64,000 bases of DNA from Mytilus trossulus (Eukaryota > Mollusca > Bivalvia > Mytilida > Mytilidae): NCBI RefSeq assembly GCF_036588685.1, contig NC_086384.1, forward strand, positions 8,508,195 through 8,572,194. Direction: 5' to 3'. Position numbers and translations under genes: made by a program. Position 1 is the stretch's first letter; the number at the start of each line of letters is the position of its first letter. The notes below the pieces were generated by a model. It was not told where the DNA came from and searched no databases. It saw only the letters and a list, made by a program, of their open reading frames with translations. Positions 1 through 11,312 of the stretch are shown here, piece after piece.

Positions 1-697
1 TTATTCCTATCTATGATACTTAGTATACACACCAAACTAACATATTCACACGGGTTCTTCGCTGACAACCAGGAACAACAAAGATCATATATACAGTGCT
101 TGCTAGTGCAGCCTGTTCTCCGAGTGGGACAGTCTGTCACTTCCAGACAGTGCGGGCTGGTACAACGTGTATGTCCTTAGAGTGGGACAACCTAACACCC
201 CAATGGCATTTTTTGTTCACATATATATATACCCGTGGTCGAATTCATTATTTCCTTTGGTGTTTTTTAAATGTTCCCCTTACGGAACAAAGAGAATCCT
301 TAAAAACACCTCGGCCACTAACATTCCGGACAAACGTATAAAAGATATAAGAAGAAGTGATATGAGTGCCAATGAGACAACTCTCCATTCAAGTCACAAT
401 TAATCTGCCTAATTTTTTCTCAAGCGTTAATATAAAAAAGAAGATGTGGTATGATTGCCAATGAGACAACTATCCATAAAAGACCAAAATGACACAAACA
501 TTAACAATTATATGTCACCGTACGGCCTTCAACAATGAACAAAGCCCATACCGCATATAGTAAGCTATAAAAAGGCACCGATAAAACAATGTAAAACAAT
601 TCAAACGAGAAAACTAACGGCCTTAAACATGTATTGGTTACCGTACAATAAGGTTCTTCTTATTGGTAGCAATATCACATTATAACTCTTTTAACAG
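1..697. other. Presumed intron or 5' flank of the C-type lectin gene, with repeat family A
   Basis: I see no convincing coding exon here. The segment ends in 'ttaacag' at 691-697, a good splice acceptor for the lectin exon at 698. A full-looking copy of dispersed repeat family A occupies about 438-626 and a short fragment occupies 347-403. Upstream lectin exons with the signal peptide and first half of the domain must lie outside the window. Confidence 0.5.
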
Positions 698-918
698 GAC
701 AGTACTGGTTAGATGGAGTAGATGATGCAGCTGAGGGTATATGGGAGTGGGCTTCTACAGGCCTAAAGATTTCCATCAACCTGTGGTATCCTGGTGAACC
801 GAATCAAGCGACATCTTTAGAAGACTGTATGGAAACAAATACGCATTATAACGGACTGTGGAACGACGAAGAATGTTATGAAGATAACTTTTGTATATGC
901 GAAAAACCACATGTGTAG
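698..918 (+). CDS. Terminal exon of a C-type lectin-like protein (partial gene)
   Basis: This is the last coding exon of a carbohydrate-recognition domain. It starts after the acceptor ending at 697 with two bases of a split codon, then reads QYWLDGVDD, IWEW, WYPGEPNQ, EDCMETN, GLWNDEEC and FCICEKPHV before the stop at 916-918. In C-type lectins WLDG/WIGG opens the second half of the fold. EPN binds Ca2+ and favours mannose-type sugars, WND is the second Ca2+ motif, and C...ICEK closes the domain. All these motifs are intact, so sugar binding is plausible. One cysteine more than the canonical pattern is present (EEC, FC, IC). A possible polyadenylation signal AATAAA is at 1268. The protein is probably secreted, but its first exons are missing, so length and signal peptide cannot be judged. 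Confidence 0.85.
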
Positions 919-2782
919 AAAGTACTCTTTGTATATAACTTTTATATCTTTTTATAAAGTAATTTTCATTTTAGTCTTTTTGTATTTTGTACACTTCATT
1001 GTATTTACCCTGAATCTATATCAGTGCCATTTTGGTCACACAGCCAATATTATTGCGGTTGTTATTTTATGTCTTTGTTGCTACTGATGTTCGTTAGATG
1101 TTTAGTCATGCTTTTTTTTTTATAGAAATATATGAATTGTCCATACACTTTTGGGAAAATACATCCATTGATCACCACAACAGCCAACAATAGACATTGA
1201 GAGGATTTCTACAAGAATCCAAATTGTAACAGGAGCATATATATTTCAATCGAATCGATCATCATTCAATAAAAAATAAAGTCAGTTCAACATGTAAGCT
1301 TTTTAACAACAGTCCTGAAATGTTATCACATTTTCTACTAACATTTGAGTCACTTAAAACGGAAATTTAATAAAAACATTGATGGAGTTAATAATTTAAG
1401 GAGGTGGTGAACTTATAGCAAAATCATGCTTTGTAGAGGAAGCAGACTAAGTTCAACTAATAGTTATCCCTTTCTTCTATACTGTGGATAAACGCAATAA
1501 TGAACTACATGTAAGTAAAAGGACAACTAGAGAGAGTGTGTAGATTAGCAACCGGCATACGAATAGGCGAGTGACATTTTCGAAAAAAACGCTCTTTTTT
1601 TAATTTAATGCATCCACCTAACACACAGCTGATTTTTTTAAATGGTAGTAGATGATGAATATCTGAACTTCCTTTTTTGCCCGGTCGTAAACAAATTTTG
1701 GTAGGGTGTATTTTTAGTAAATCTTGAATTAAAGTCGAAACTTATTTTCAAAATAAAAAATCACCCCCGTTGTTTTCACGTTAAGTACTAGCTTTTTACT
1801 TCCACTCCTTTTAGTATGTAATGTCTTAATTTTATAGGCGTATATAACAGATGTAACTCAACAATTAAAAAAAATATAAGTCATTTTTGTAACAATTATA
1901 TATGTCATTATTTCATAAACCTACCTCTTGTTTTCAATTTATCTCTCTTTTTCTTTTTTTTTCTTTTTTTTGGATTTTAAAACAAAACCATAAATTCACC
2001 ATTCCAAGATCATACCTAATGTATATACATATTGTTATAACTGTATTAAGTGTCAGACCACAATTTCACTCCATCTGATGTATAACAGGAAAGGTAGCCC
2101 TACTCTGACACAAAATAGTGCCTTTGTTGTCATTGTTTACTAGAACTAACCAATATTTGCATGAGATTGACAAGATTGAGAATGGAACATATGTTCCTCA
2201 GTGTATTTGTTCATCTCCTTGGAGGTTAACCTCATTTAAGAAGGGACAGACAAAGTTGACATTAAAATACTGAAACAATTGATGGCAAGGATACGTTCCC
2301 CTTAATGGCCAGGGCGTTCTCTCAGGTTCGGTCTTTATATCATACTAATGGAGCTGGAATGAAATGAAGAGCACACGTATCCAATTGTTATACTTCCAGT
2401 AACAGAGGCCACATCTGCTCTGAACATTTGTCTACAGTACAACAAACAAAAACATAAATATAGAACCTATACATCACAAAAATGCGGATACATCAGGCAT
2501 GGTTTGGGTATTTTAGACTTCTCTCAAGACATGTTGTCTATTCTTTGGTCGGTTTGTTTTCTCTTTGACACATTCCCAATTTTCATTCGCATTTCCATTT
2601 GAGAACCATTTGCCTACTGGAGATAAACAATTCATTCCTTTTTGGACATGCTATCACCGTAAAACATCTGTGAACTGCAAATCTCTTCAGTATAGTATTA
2701 TATGCAGCTATTGTTGTGGACTTCAAAATTGGCTATATGGTCTTCTCTTTATACTACCATGAAAAGATGTGTTAATATGTGT
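919..2782. other. Lectin 3' UTR and intergenic DNA without a recognised gene
   Basis: The lectin 3' UTR probably ends shortly after AATAAA at 1268-1273. Beyond it the DNA is AT-rich with homopolymer runs (for example around 1940-1970) and only short, low-complexity reading frames. I recognise no gene or RNA. Confidence 0.4.
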
Positions 2783-2985
2783 ATGAAATTAGGTACCAGA
2801 CTTATAATTTGAAACGCTTGACGCGCGTTTCGTCTACAGAAGACTCACCAGTAACGCTCAGATCAAAATACTAGTAGATTTAAAAAAACACACACAAACA
2901 AGTACACAGTTGAAGAGCATTGAGGACCCAAGATTTCAAACATTTTGTGCCAAATACGGCTAAGGTAATCTATGCCTGGGATCAC
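2783..2985 (+). repeat. Dispersed repeat family C, diverged copy
   Basis: It carries the family C landmarks: 'taccag...tataatttga', the core 'gacgcgcgtttcgtctaca' near 2820-2838, 'gacgctcagatcaaaat', and 'gagcattgaggaccca' followed by 'gtgccaaatacggctaa'. Other copies are at 12622, 30073, 34374, 62101 and, reversed, at 49527. No coding capacity is visible. Confidence 0.75.
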
Positions 2986-3478
2986 GGTGTTTTGCAAAAA
3001 GCAATCGGCATTACCATCGGAACCAAATTGTTTTTTGCAAAAGTATACGCACAACTTTTAATCTTGAGCGCACAACTTTAAATCTTTTATTGTTCAATTG
3101 CACTTGACTGAGTTTTATTTGAAGAAGCAATGTTTGGTTAGGTAAAACCGGAAATAATGGATATCTTTTTAGTGCCGGACTTCATTTGAGAATGAAGCTT
3201 TGTTATGTGCTTTGAAAAACTTGCAGAGATCGAAAAAACAAACAATGCAGATTTTCTTGATAGTTACTCTTGTAAAAAGTGGGAAAAGCTGACAATTTCA
3301 ACCTTTTTATCAGAAAGGAAATTCCACAGTAAGAACTAGTTCAGCAACAAAAGTACATTGTTCGGACTTGGGAACCATGATCAATTCAACGAAATAACAA
3401 CAGCTTTACACGTTTTGGGACGCCTTATATTTCTTCAAAATCTTTTTTCTGCTGATAGAGATGCCATGCAGTAAGCGA
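2986..3478. other. Intergenic, nothing recognised
   Basis: AT-rich sequence without coding potential, splice-bounded exons or a repeat that I can match elsewhere in the window. Confidence 0.4.
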
Positions 3479-3893
3479 ACAATTGAAATTAAATATTTGT
3501 TTGAATCCTACTTTGCTACCACAAGGAACGTCATATGTTTTACATTGACATGTTTTGTTTACGCATGTTCCTTAACATAAGCATTTTTATGTGTAAAGTT
3601 CCTTAATATTCTCAAAAATAAATGTCTCCCAACATTAAGTTTACTTCCGATTACTTCAATTTCAGTAAGTTTAATTCAATTAATGTATTACTGACTTGCC
3701 AAATGCAGGTGGATAACAGATTAAATTCGCGATACTTTTTTCAACAGTTAAAAATATTAAGTTTCAAATATACAATTGAACTTTTTATATTAATTTGATA
3801 TTAAAGTTATGTTTATCATTACTTTACATTTGTATCTAATAAACTTGACCAACTTCTTAGTATAAGCCAAATACTCATATATGGTCTGGAACA
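3479..3893. mobile_element. Truncated copy of the TGTTCC/GGAACA inverted-repeat element
   Basis: From 3479 ('aacaattgaaattaaatat') to 3893 this segment matches the interior and right terminus of the larger element at 45147-46519. Both end in 'atactcat...ggtctggaaca'. The left terminus is missing, so it is a 5'-truncated relic. It lacks the inner TTAA MITE of the other copy and reads 'cttcttagtataagcc' where the MITE sits there, so it acts as an empty site. The flank after the terminus is 'taca'. Confidence 0.65.
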
Positions 3894-4025
3894 TACAAAA
3901 CATATGCTAAAGACTGAAATGAGTTTGTTTTGCCCTTTAATTTACTGGTAGCCAAGCTGGAATATAATAAAAAAAAAACTAAAATTTTCACATTTTATTA
4001 AATATTAATAAGTCTGTAGATGATA

Positions 4026-7000
4026 TTAATTTCCTGGTTTGTCAATTACATCGTCTTTAAGGCAGAGGCATATGTGGTCTACACAGTGGTAATGGTTATC
4101 ACGTTTGTGGCATTGTCCAGCGTTAGTACAGTCTGCTACGTCATCACAAGCTGAAAAAATAGTCAAAAAATTGAGAATGGAAATGGAGAAAAATTGGGAA
4201 GAGACAACAACCCGACCAAAGAGTAGATAACAGCCGTAGTTACTGTGTTTAAATGCGTACGAATCAAGTTAGTCAAGATATTGATAAACTTGTGAACCTG
4301 TATGACATCAGATTATATAATTAGGAAACAAATTGATAATACCAACTGGATTATATAACCTAATAGCTTATACTGAACTTGAATGCCAGATATAATAGGT
4401 AAATATTTCAAAATCTGAAGCCAATAAAAGCCACATTCAAAACGATCCGAAAGTTTTATAGATTGTCAATATCGAATATGCTATCATGATTCTTTAATCG
4501 ATGAAAACGGTTTTAGTTTTCTATGTTGTGTCTTAATTGTGTACATGTACTATTATTTGTCTCTTTGTCTTTTTCATTTTTAGCTATGGCGTTGTCAGTT
4601 TATTTCGATCTGTGAGTGTGAATATAAACTCATCATAGATACCAGGAATAAAATTTTATATTATGCACATATCAATGATAAATCTTGTCAACACATAAAT
4701 GTTCCTCTGGTATCTTTTGCAACTCTTTCACAGTCAAGATTCGTGCCATGAAGATGAAACAAACGACGTCTGAAGTACTAAATCATTATTCTGTACCATT
4801 GCTTTTTTATTTTTCATTAAAAAAGTCAGTTTATACAAATGCAGATTATAAGCAATGGTAGAGGAATAACATTTTTAACCATTGCTGCATGTGTCAAGTC
4901 TATATTAGTATACTCACACAGATGAGATATACATGTGCATGCGTCGTGTTCACACACAATATGACTGGTTCCATTTCCCATACACTGTGTGTTTGTGCAG
5001 TCAGAGTAGTGTTTGCATCTCTCAGATAACACCAATACCGCTCCTGAAATGGAAAAACAATATGCATCAGTCGGAAAACAGCATCTCCCCTGACAATAAA
5101 ACACCAATCATTTAAACTTATATAAAAGTGGAAGTTTGTTTGACCCAAGTAGACCCCAGTCGGTATCGTTGGTCAATTGATGTCTACCATAAGTATATTC
5201 ACTTTTAAACGTTTGCAAAACTGTATTTAGATAGTTATATTATTGTTAATGTGTACAAAATGATAACTTGTACACAACATATACATACATCTATAAGTTA
5301 TATTTTTGTACACAGTATAACTGCCTTAATATTTGCAAGAGAGATAACCCTGGGTTCTTCCACCAATAAAACCAGACAGTCTAGAATAGCACAATAGTGC
5401 TGAAAGTTGCGTTAAACACCGCCAAATCAATCAATTCTATTTTAATCATGTATTAGCTGCCATATTTAGGTTTCTTATCTACCATCGGTTATTGACTTGA
5501 CATTGATACTGAGATAAGGAGAGTTCCAATGCCTAATTTACTATCTATTATACCAATGTCCTTGACCGATCACTCTATTCAATAGTATGGATAACAAACG
5601 ATCGTATAAATAAATACAAACAAGATGAATGAAAAAAGCTACACAGGACTATAATTAATGAACATAAGATTTAATAAAAAACACAACAAGAATGAAGTTA
5701 ACGGTTGTTTGCACAAGGGGACTTTCGCGCATAAGTATTGGAACATCGAATTGTATCTTGGTCACATCAGCCCCTAACACTATGTGTAATCGTCACCGGA
5801 TAAAGATACACTTGGCCTGGTTATCTGTTCATTGTCTAGAAAAACTACATCACTGTACAAATACCTGAGTACCTATATGTTAGTATATGTACAGTAATGT
5901 CCAATGGTGATGATAAACAATGTCGAAGTGTATACATACATACTCAAAACCAAAATAATTAGACATTTTTATATAAATTAGAACGCTGGTTTTCTCGTTT
6001 GAATGGCTTTACAATAGTATTTTTTGCTTGCTGTTCGGTGTGAGCCAAGGATCCGCGTTGAAGGCCACACGTTGACCTATAATTGCATGTTTACTTTTAT
6101 AAATTGTTGCTAGGATGGAGAGTTGTCTCATTGGGCACTCATACTACATCTTCATATATATGTATCTGTCGACAAGTTTTTGTTTTTAGAAACTCCTAGA
6201 ATTGTAAATGCCCCGGTTATAAGGGATCTTAGATGTTAAAGTTACAATCGAATTAATATATAGATCTCTGAGTTCGTTATATATCCATGATCATACTTGA
6301 CACAATATACGGTATATGGATATTATAATTATAGATTGTTTTAAGTTACTGAATTAAAATTAGAATGGAAATGGGGAATGTGTCAAAGAGACAACAACCC
6401 GACCATAGAAAAAACAACAGCAGAAGGTCACCAACAGGTCTTCAATGTAGCGAGAAATTCGCGCACCCGTAGGCGTCCTTCAGCTGGCCCCTAAACAAGT
6501 ATATTCTAGTTCAGTAATAATGAACGCCATACTTATTTCCAAATAGTAAACAAGAAACTGAAATTAAAATAATACAAGACTAACAAAGGCCAGAGGCACC
6601 TGACTTGGGACAGGCGCAAAAATGCGGCGGGGTTAAACATATTTATGAGATCTAAACCACATTTTAGAGACTAAATTGCACAACAGCACATTCGTTAATA
6701 ATAGCTGAGTTTATGATATGTAACACAGTTGAGAGAAAGCTCTGAAAAAGTAGAAGAACACTGTTAAATATGCGAACTGTGACCTTGTGAACTAGCAAGT
6801 TATATCTTTACGTGTGTTGGTTTACTTCAAAGCAGCCCTGGTCAAATGACGTCCCTACCAAATCCAACATCAACAACATCGATGTTTACCTTAATTATCT
6901 GTTGTTTCTAAAAGGTTGCAAGCACATCCGATTTCTTAGTATCATGATTCATAAAGTCCAACTGAAAACTACACTTTTCCCTGTTATGAATATCAATTAC

Positions 7001-7044
7001 TCACCCACAGACAGGACAACAGCGATGGCCAGAAATTTATTCAT
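4026..7044 (-). CDS. Secreted 12-cysteine peptide, Cvsi/I84-like protease inhibitor (array copy A)
   Basis: Three coding exons join in frame: 7044-7005, 5043-4918 and 4150-4026, giving 96 aa. Introns have GTGAGT donors and CAG acceptors. Exon 1 encodes MNKFLAIAVVLSVG, a signal peptide completed by AVLVLS at the start of exon 2. Exon 2 carries a six-cysteine module spaced C-x5-C-x4-C-x9-C-x4-C-x1-C. Exon 3 carries a second, spaced C-x5-C-x5-C-x8-C-x4-C-x1-C and containing HYHCVDHIC. Twelve cysteines in about 76 mature residues fit the bivalve subtilisin inhibitors cvSI-1/cvSI-2 (MEROPS I84), which act extracellularly and have been linked to parasite resistance in oysters. The match is by cysteine number, size and recollection of the family, not by alignment. 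A diverged EB or EGF-like peptide is the alternative. Unlike copies B and C, the tail ends KDDVIDKPGN and lacks the His/Pro stretch. AATAAA follows at 3999-3994 on the minus strand. Confidence 0.75.
4154..4917 (-). other. Intron 2 of copy A with a family B fragment and a retroelement-tail-like stretch
   Basis: The intron is bounded by GTGAGT (4917-4912) and CAG (4153-4151). A family B fragment occupies about 4166-4225. The stretch 4505-4612 ('ttttctatgttgtgtct' onward) resembles the 3' tail of the Penelope-like relic at 29160-29260. Repeat family D, present at the equivalent place in copies B and C, is absent here. Confidence 0.6.
5044..7004 (-). other. Intron 1 of copy A with repeat families A and B
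   Basis: A reversed family A copy lies at about 5990-6155 and a family B copy at about 6361-6680. Near 6781-6805 the text 'gtgaccttgtgaactagcaag' matches intron 1 of copy B near 18047, showing that the introns are homologous too. No other coding sequence is seen. Confidence 0.6.
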
Positions 7045-7108
7045 TTTGTGAGAGTCGTGATCAACAGGTTACTATGAAGGAACTGTGTCACGTATGTAGA
7101 TTATTTAC

Positions 7109-7146
7109 TTTATATATTCCATCCACGAATACCAGATAAGTTATCT
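7109..7146 (-). promoter_or_regulatory. Core promoter of copy A: TATA box and paired GATA sites
   Basis: On the minus strand TATATAAA (7116-7109) lies about 65 bp before the start codon. Just upstream 7134-7146 reads 'agataagttatct', two facing GATA-factor sites. The same arrangement recurs in front of copies B and C, which supports function. Which GATA factor binds, and in which tissue, cannot be told from sequence. Confidence 0.6.
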
Positions 7147-7199
7147 GTAAATCTTTACCGCCATAATTTCAGAAGCGTCACGGAAAGTTGTGATTTCTG

Positions 7200-8033
7200 T
7201 CAGGAACGAATCCATGATTTGAGAACAGTCATTGTCTCAGAATTTTGTTTCCTATACACCTTAACATAAGATTTTTTTCAGAGACAAGTACCTGTGTATT
7301 TTAGAGGAGCCGGCGTATTTCGAGAAAGGTGAAGATATACCGCCGAGCGTTGCGAGACTAAATAAATAACGAAACATAAGTGTGAATTTCGTTCCAAAGA
7401 GCGAAAGTAATTAACATGCTTACGTTTTTTTTTACAAAAGCATGGTAATAAATTAATTTATGAGTTAACTACTTTAGCACCTGCATCATTCAAAGTCAAG
7501 AGCATATATAACGCAGAAATGATATTAATACTAGCATATAAAAAATGAAATCAACATTATTTTTTTTATATATAATCATACATATAGTTCCCTAGTTATA
7601 TATCCTATAACCAACACCAAGTTGACTGCATGTTAAACATAGAAACCCTGGTTATACAACTGATCAACATCCCTCGGTCCGCTTTACTGATCTTTTTGTG
7701 GTGACGACATCTTTCATATATCGCCAATTATAAGTGGTTAAAATGATCTAAAATACTCAGAGGTACTCATTTCCCGAATCCTGTTTTTTGTATTTTTCTC
7801 TAACTCCCATCTACCCCCCCCCCCCCCCCAGATCCTGACTTTTTATTCCCTATATCCCCCATCTCCACCTTTTTACCCCCTAAATCCCACATCTCAAAGG
7901 CGTGTCATCTCCCTCTGTTTATTTTTATTAGTATGCTTCATGAGGGGTGGCAGAATCACAAAAATATGAATAAATAACTGATTGACGTTAAAAAGTTATT
8001 AAAACAAGTTTACTGTAGATAAATACGGCGGGT
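7200..8033. other. Upstream flank of copy A, no gene
   Basis: Homology with the 5' flanks of copies B and C extends to about 7530 ('tcaagagcatat' and 'aacgcag' near 7496-7520). The rest is AT-rich, with a 16-base C run at 7814-7829 followed by pyrimidine-rich sequence to about 7900. No gene is visible. Confidence 0.5.
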
Positions 8034-8340
8034 TACGGGGCGCCGAATGGGACTCTTGTGGTTTTGTACTCAAAATTCAATTTTGTACGGACAAAAGTGA
8101 CTTTTGTTCAACAAAAATGAGTTCAGTTTAACAAAATTTGTATCATACTACAAATTTGAAATTTTGTCATACAAAATTATCTATCAGTGGACAAAAGTCA
8201 CTTTTGTCATGACAAAATTCATTTTTGTTACACAGACTTGACTTTTGTTACCTAATTTGAAAATTGAGCGACAAAAGTCAATTTTGTATTTAAATTAGTT
8301 AAGTTTGGTTTCTGTGAACTAATTTGCATACAAAATCGAC

Positions 8341-8530
8341 TTTTGTTACACAAAATTGACTTTTGTTACACAAAATTGACTTTTGTTACACAAAATTGAC
8401 TTTTGTTACACAAAAATGACTTTTGTTACACAAAATTGACTTTTGTTACACAAAATTGACTTTTGTTACACAAAATTGACTTTTGTTACACAAAATTGAC
8501 TTTTGTTACACAAAATTGACTTTTGTGAGA
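8341..8530. repeat. 20-bp tandem array inside the fold-back element
   Basis: About ten near-identical units of 'cttttgttacacaaaattga' follow one another. Each unit contains a small palindrome, so the array can fold within or between units. Confidence 0.85.
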
Positions 8531-9265
8531 CAAAATTGACAAAATTAACTTTTGTCTCAACAAAATTGACAAAATTGAATTTTGTCTCAACAAAATTGAC
8601 AAAATTGACTTTTGTCTCAACAAAATTGACAAAATTGACTTTTGTCTCAACAAAATTGACAAAATTGACTTTTGTCTCAACAAAAATAACAAAATTGAAT
8701 TTTGTCTCAACAAAATTAACAAAATTGAATTTTGTCTCAACAAAATTGAATTTTGTCTCAACAAAATTGAATTTTGTCTCAACAAAATTGAATTTTGTCT
8801 CAACAAAATTGAATTTTGTCTCACAAAAGTAAATTTTGTCTCACGAAAGTCAATTTTGTCTCATAAAAGTCAATTTTGTTGTTACAAAATTGAATTTTGT
8901 CATCACAAAAATGAATTTTGTCGTCACAAAATTGACTTTTGTCTCAACAAAATTGACAAAATTGACTTTTGTCTCAACAAAATTGACAAAATTGACTTTT
9001 GTCTCAACAAAATTAACAAAATTGACTTTTGTCTCAACAAAATTTACAAAATTGACTTTTGTCTCAACAAAATTGACTTTTGTCTCAACAAAATTGACAA
9101 AATTGACTTTTGTCTCAACAAAATTAACAAAATTTACAAAATTGACTTTTGTCTCAACAAAATTAACAAAATTGACTTTTGTCTCAACAAAATTAACAAA
9201 ATTGACTTTTGTCTCAACAAAAATGACAAAATTGAATTTTGTCTCAACAAAAATGACAAAATTGA
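8531..9265. repeat. 30-bp and 21-22-bp tandem arrays inside the fold-back element
   Basis: Units of about 30 bp alternate 'ctcaacaaaattgac' and 'aaaattgacttttgt' with small substitutions. A block of shorter units lies near 8741-8825 and a degenerate junction at about 8826-8935. The two 30-bp blocks share consensus, which suggests internal duplication. Confidence 0.8.
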
Positions 9266-9689
9266 ATTTTGTCTCACAAAAGTCAATTTTGTCTCACAAA
9301 AGTCAATTTTGTCTCACAAAAGTCAATTTTGTTTCACAAAAGTGAATTTTGTCTCACAAAATTGAATCTTACCGTACACAATTGACTTTTGTGATTTAAT
9401 TTCCATATCAGGTAACAAAAGTCAATTTTGTATGCAAATATGTTTATATTTGCATACCTTTAAGACAAAATTGACTTTTGTCATGACAAATATGAATTTT
9501 GTCTACAAAAATGAATTTTGTCATGACAAAAATGAATTTTGTCTACACAAATGAATTTTGTCATCACAAAATTGAGGTTCTCACAAAACAAGTCTGTAGC
9601 ACATAGTTTTGTAAGACAAAAATGATTTTGTTATGACAGAATTGAATTTTGTACAAAACCACAAGAGTCCCATTCGGCGCCCCGTAGGT

Positions 9690-11130
9690 AAAAGCGACAT
9701 AATATGTTGAAGGACTGGTTTCAGCTGGACACGACACGTACTGTCTAGAATAACCTTCAGCAGACACGCTCGCGATAACAGATATATAATATAAAATTGA
9801 AACTAAATACATGACAAGTTTGAGCTTTATTGATAGTTATGGACTGCTTCGCTCCGTCCTACTTTAAGGTAATAAATGTGCATGTGGCTGTTGATTTAGT
9901 ATTGAAGATGAGGTATGTTTAGATATTGATTGATATGAAATTGATGTCTTGGATTTGGATTATTAAGAAGTTCTAAGTTTGTCTATTAGGAAGTCGGCAA
10001 ATGTTTAAATCCTTTCACTTTCGTTTCTTAATAAAGTATGTTTATTACGGTTGTATTACGGAAAACGATTTCCGAAGTTTTGGTACTGGTTCCGACCCTT
10101 TCTAGTTGAAAAGTAAGTGCTTGATATTAAATTACTATAGGCGTTATATTAAAATGTAACAGTAATACGGAATATATTTATTTCTGTTTAGATATTATAT
10201 GCATTTTGGTTAGAGATTATTCTAGCATATATAAGTAGTTTCTCGCAACCTTAATCAGTTCGGTCGTCAGAGCTCCTAGAGTGAAGACTAAAGAAAAGGT
10301 AATTATAACTATTTCTGAATAAGAAGTAGCTTACCAAGGACCTGTGGTAAACCTATATAAGCAAGAGCCAAGTGTACTATCTGAATAAGGTGGTGACATA
10401 TTGTCCTATGGTATATAATTAAGGTGACACCTTGGCCCTGAAAAGGACCAGGGGCGCACTGGAAACCATAATTCCATATTACCTTTGAATCAAATAACTT
10501 AAGTACTATAAGGCAAATAGGTTATAGTCATATATCAACTTTTGAAGTAAGGTTAAGTCATAGCTCCAATTAAGCGTCCCTTGTATTGTACTCCATTGTT
10601 AGGTTAAGGGTTCCATTTTGTATACTTACCGGAAGTAATCTTTTGTTAATTGCTATTATGCTTTTATATCTAAGGTTGAATTAGTTCAGGAAACACGTTA
10701 CCGTTTCTAAGGGTTAGCCAACGATACACAACAAATCCAGGGAAGTAACCCTGGTACGGATCTACGGATACACAAAGTACCATATGGCGTGTAGGACCCC
10801 CCTGCACGTTACACAAATAAACACGTATTAATTATTGATATTTCAATATTAAAATTCAGTGTGCAATATATGCATATTAAATCGAACATGAATCTTACAG
10901 TTGATCGGAACGGAAATACACATACTAGTAGTTAATTTTCAGCATTTTATGTCTTATTCTTGAGACAAGAAAAGTCTGTTATTCTTTATCTCATTTAAGC
11001 CAATAGCTGTTGCTGAATCTCAGTCGCATCTTAAAGCAACTAATCAGAATATATATTTAATATAAAAGTAATAATTTCAAGATGTCGTGCATCACCGTGA
11101 TGCGAAGCAATTAACATCGGTGTTAGATAA
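9690..11130. other. Intergenic; promoter-like signal near 10228 but no gene
   Basis: I see no open coding exon. On the plus strand TATATAAG (10228-10235) is followed by a leader that ends 'aagaaaag' next to GT at 10299, which could be a first non-coding exon or part of a retroelement LTR. I could not find matching long terminal repeats, so neither reading is established. Confidence 0.3.
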
Positions 11131-11136
11131 GTATAG

Positions 11137-11312
11137 GAAGATGTTGTATGAGTGCCAATGAGACAACTCTCCATCCAAATTACAATTTATAAAAGTAAAC
11201 TATTATAGGTCAAGGTACGGCCTTCAACACGGAGCCTTGGCTCACACCGAACAGCAAGCTATAAAGGCCCCCAAAAATTACAAGTGCATAACAATTCAAA
11301 CGGGAAAACCAA
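11137..11312 (+). repeat. Dispersed repeat family A copy
   Basis: It shows 'gatgttgtatgagtgccaat', 'ggtcaaggtacggccttcaa', 'ggagccttggctcacacc' and 'gcaagctataaaggccc', all shared with the copies at 438, 25315, 26995 and 31748. Confidence 0.8.

Larger units (their letters stand above)
8034..9686. mobile_element. Fold-back element with perfect 36-bp terminal inverted repeats and palindromic internal arrays
   Basis: The ends 8034-8069 and 9651-9686 are exact reverse complements over 36 bp, including 'ggggcgccgaatgggactct'. Immediately outside both ends is 'ggt' (8031-8033 and 9687-9689), a possible 3-bp target duplication. A TA duplication inside the repeat is the alternative. The interior is built almost wholly from short inverted units ACAAAA-nnnn-TTTTGT arranged in arrays: 20-bp units at about 8341-8530, 30-bp units at about 8531-8740 and 8940-9260, and 21-22-bp units at about 8741-8825. 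Long reading frames here (NSILLRQ- or LTFVSTK-type) are translations of the repeat, not genes. No transposase is present, so it is non-autonomous. Confidence 0.85.

Noticed and set aside
8486-9365. Long overlapping reading frames with NSILLRQ- and LTFVSTK-type repeats
   Set aside because: They are direct translations of the fold-back element's short tandem units on both strands, with no start context or conserved domain.
8034-9686. CRISPR-like array
   Set aside because: Repeats of 20-30 bp occur, but there are no unique spacers of constant length and the genome is eukaryotic.
9835-10810. Solo LTR
   Set aside because: A TATA-like box and leader are present, but no second copy, TG...CA borders or target duplication could be found.
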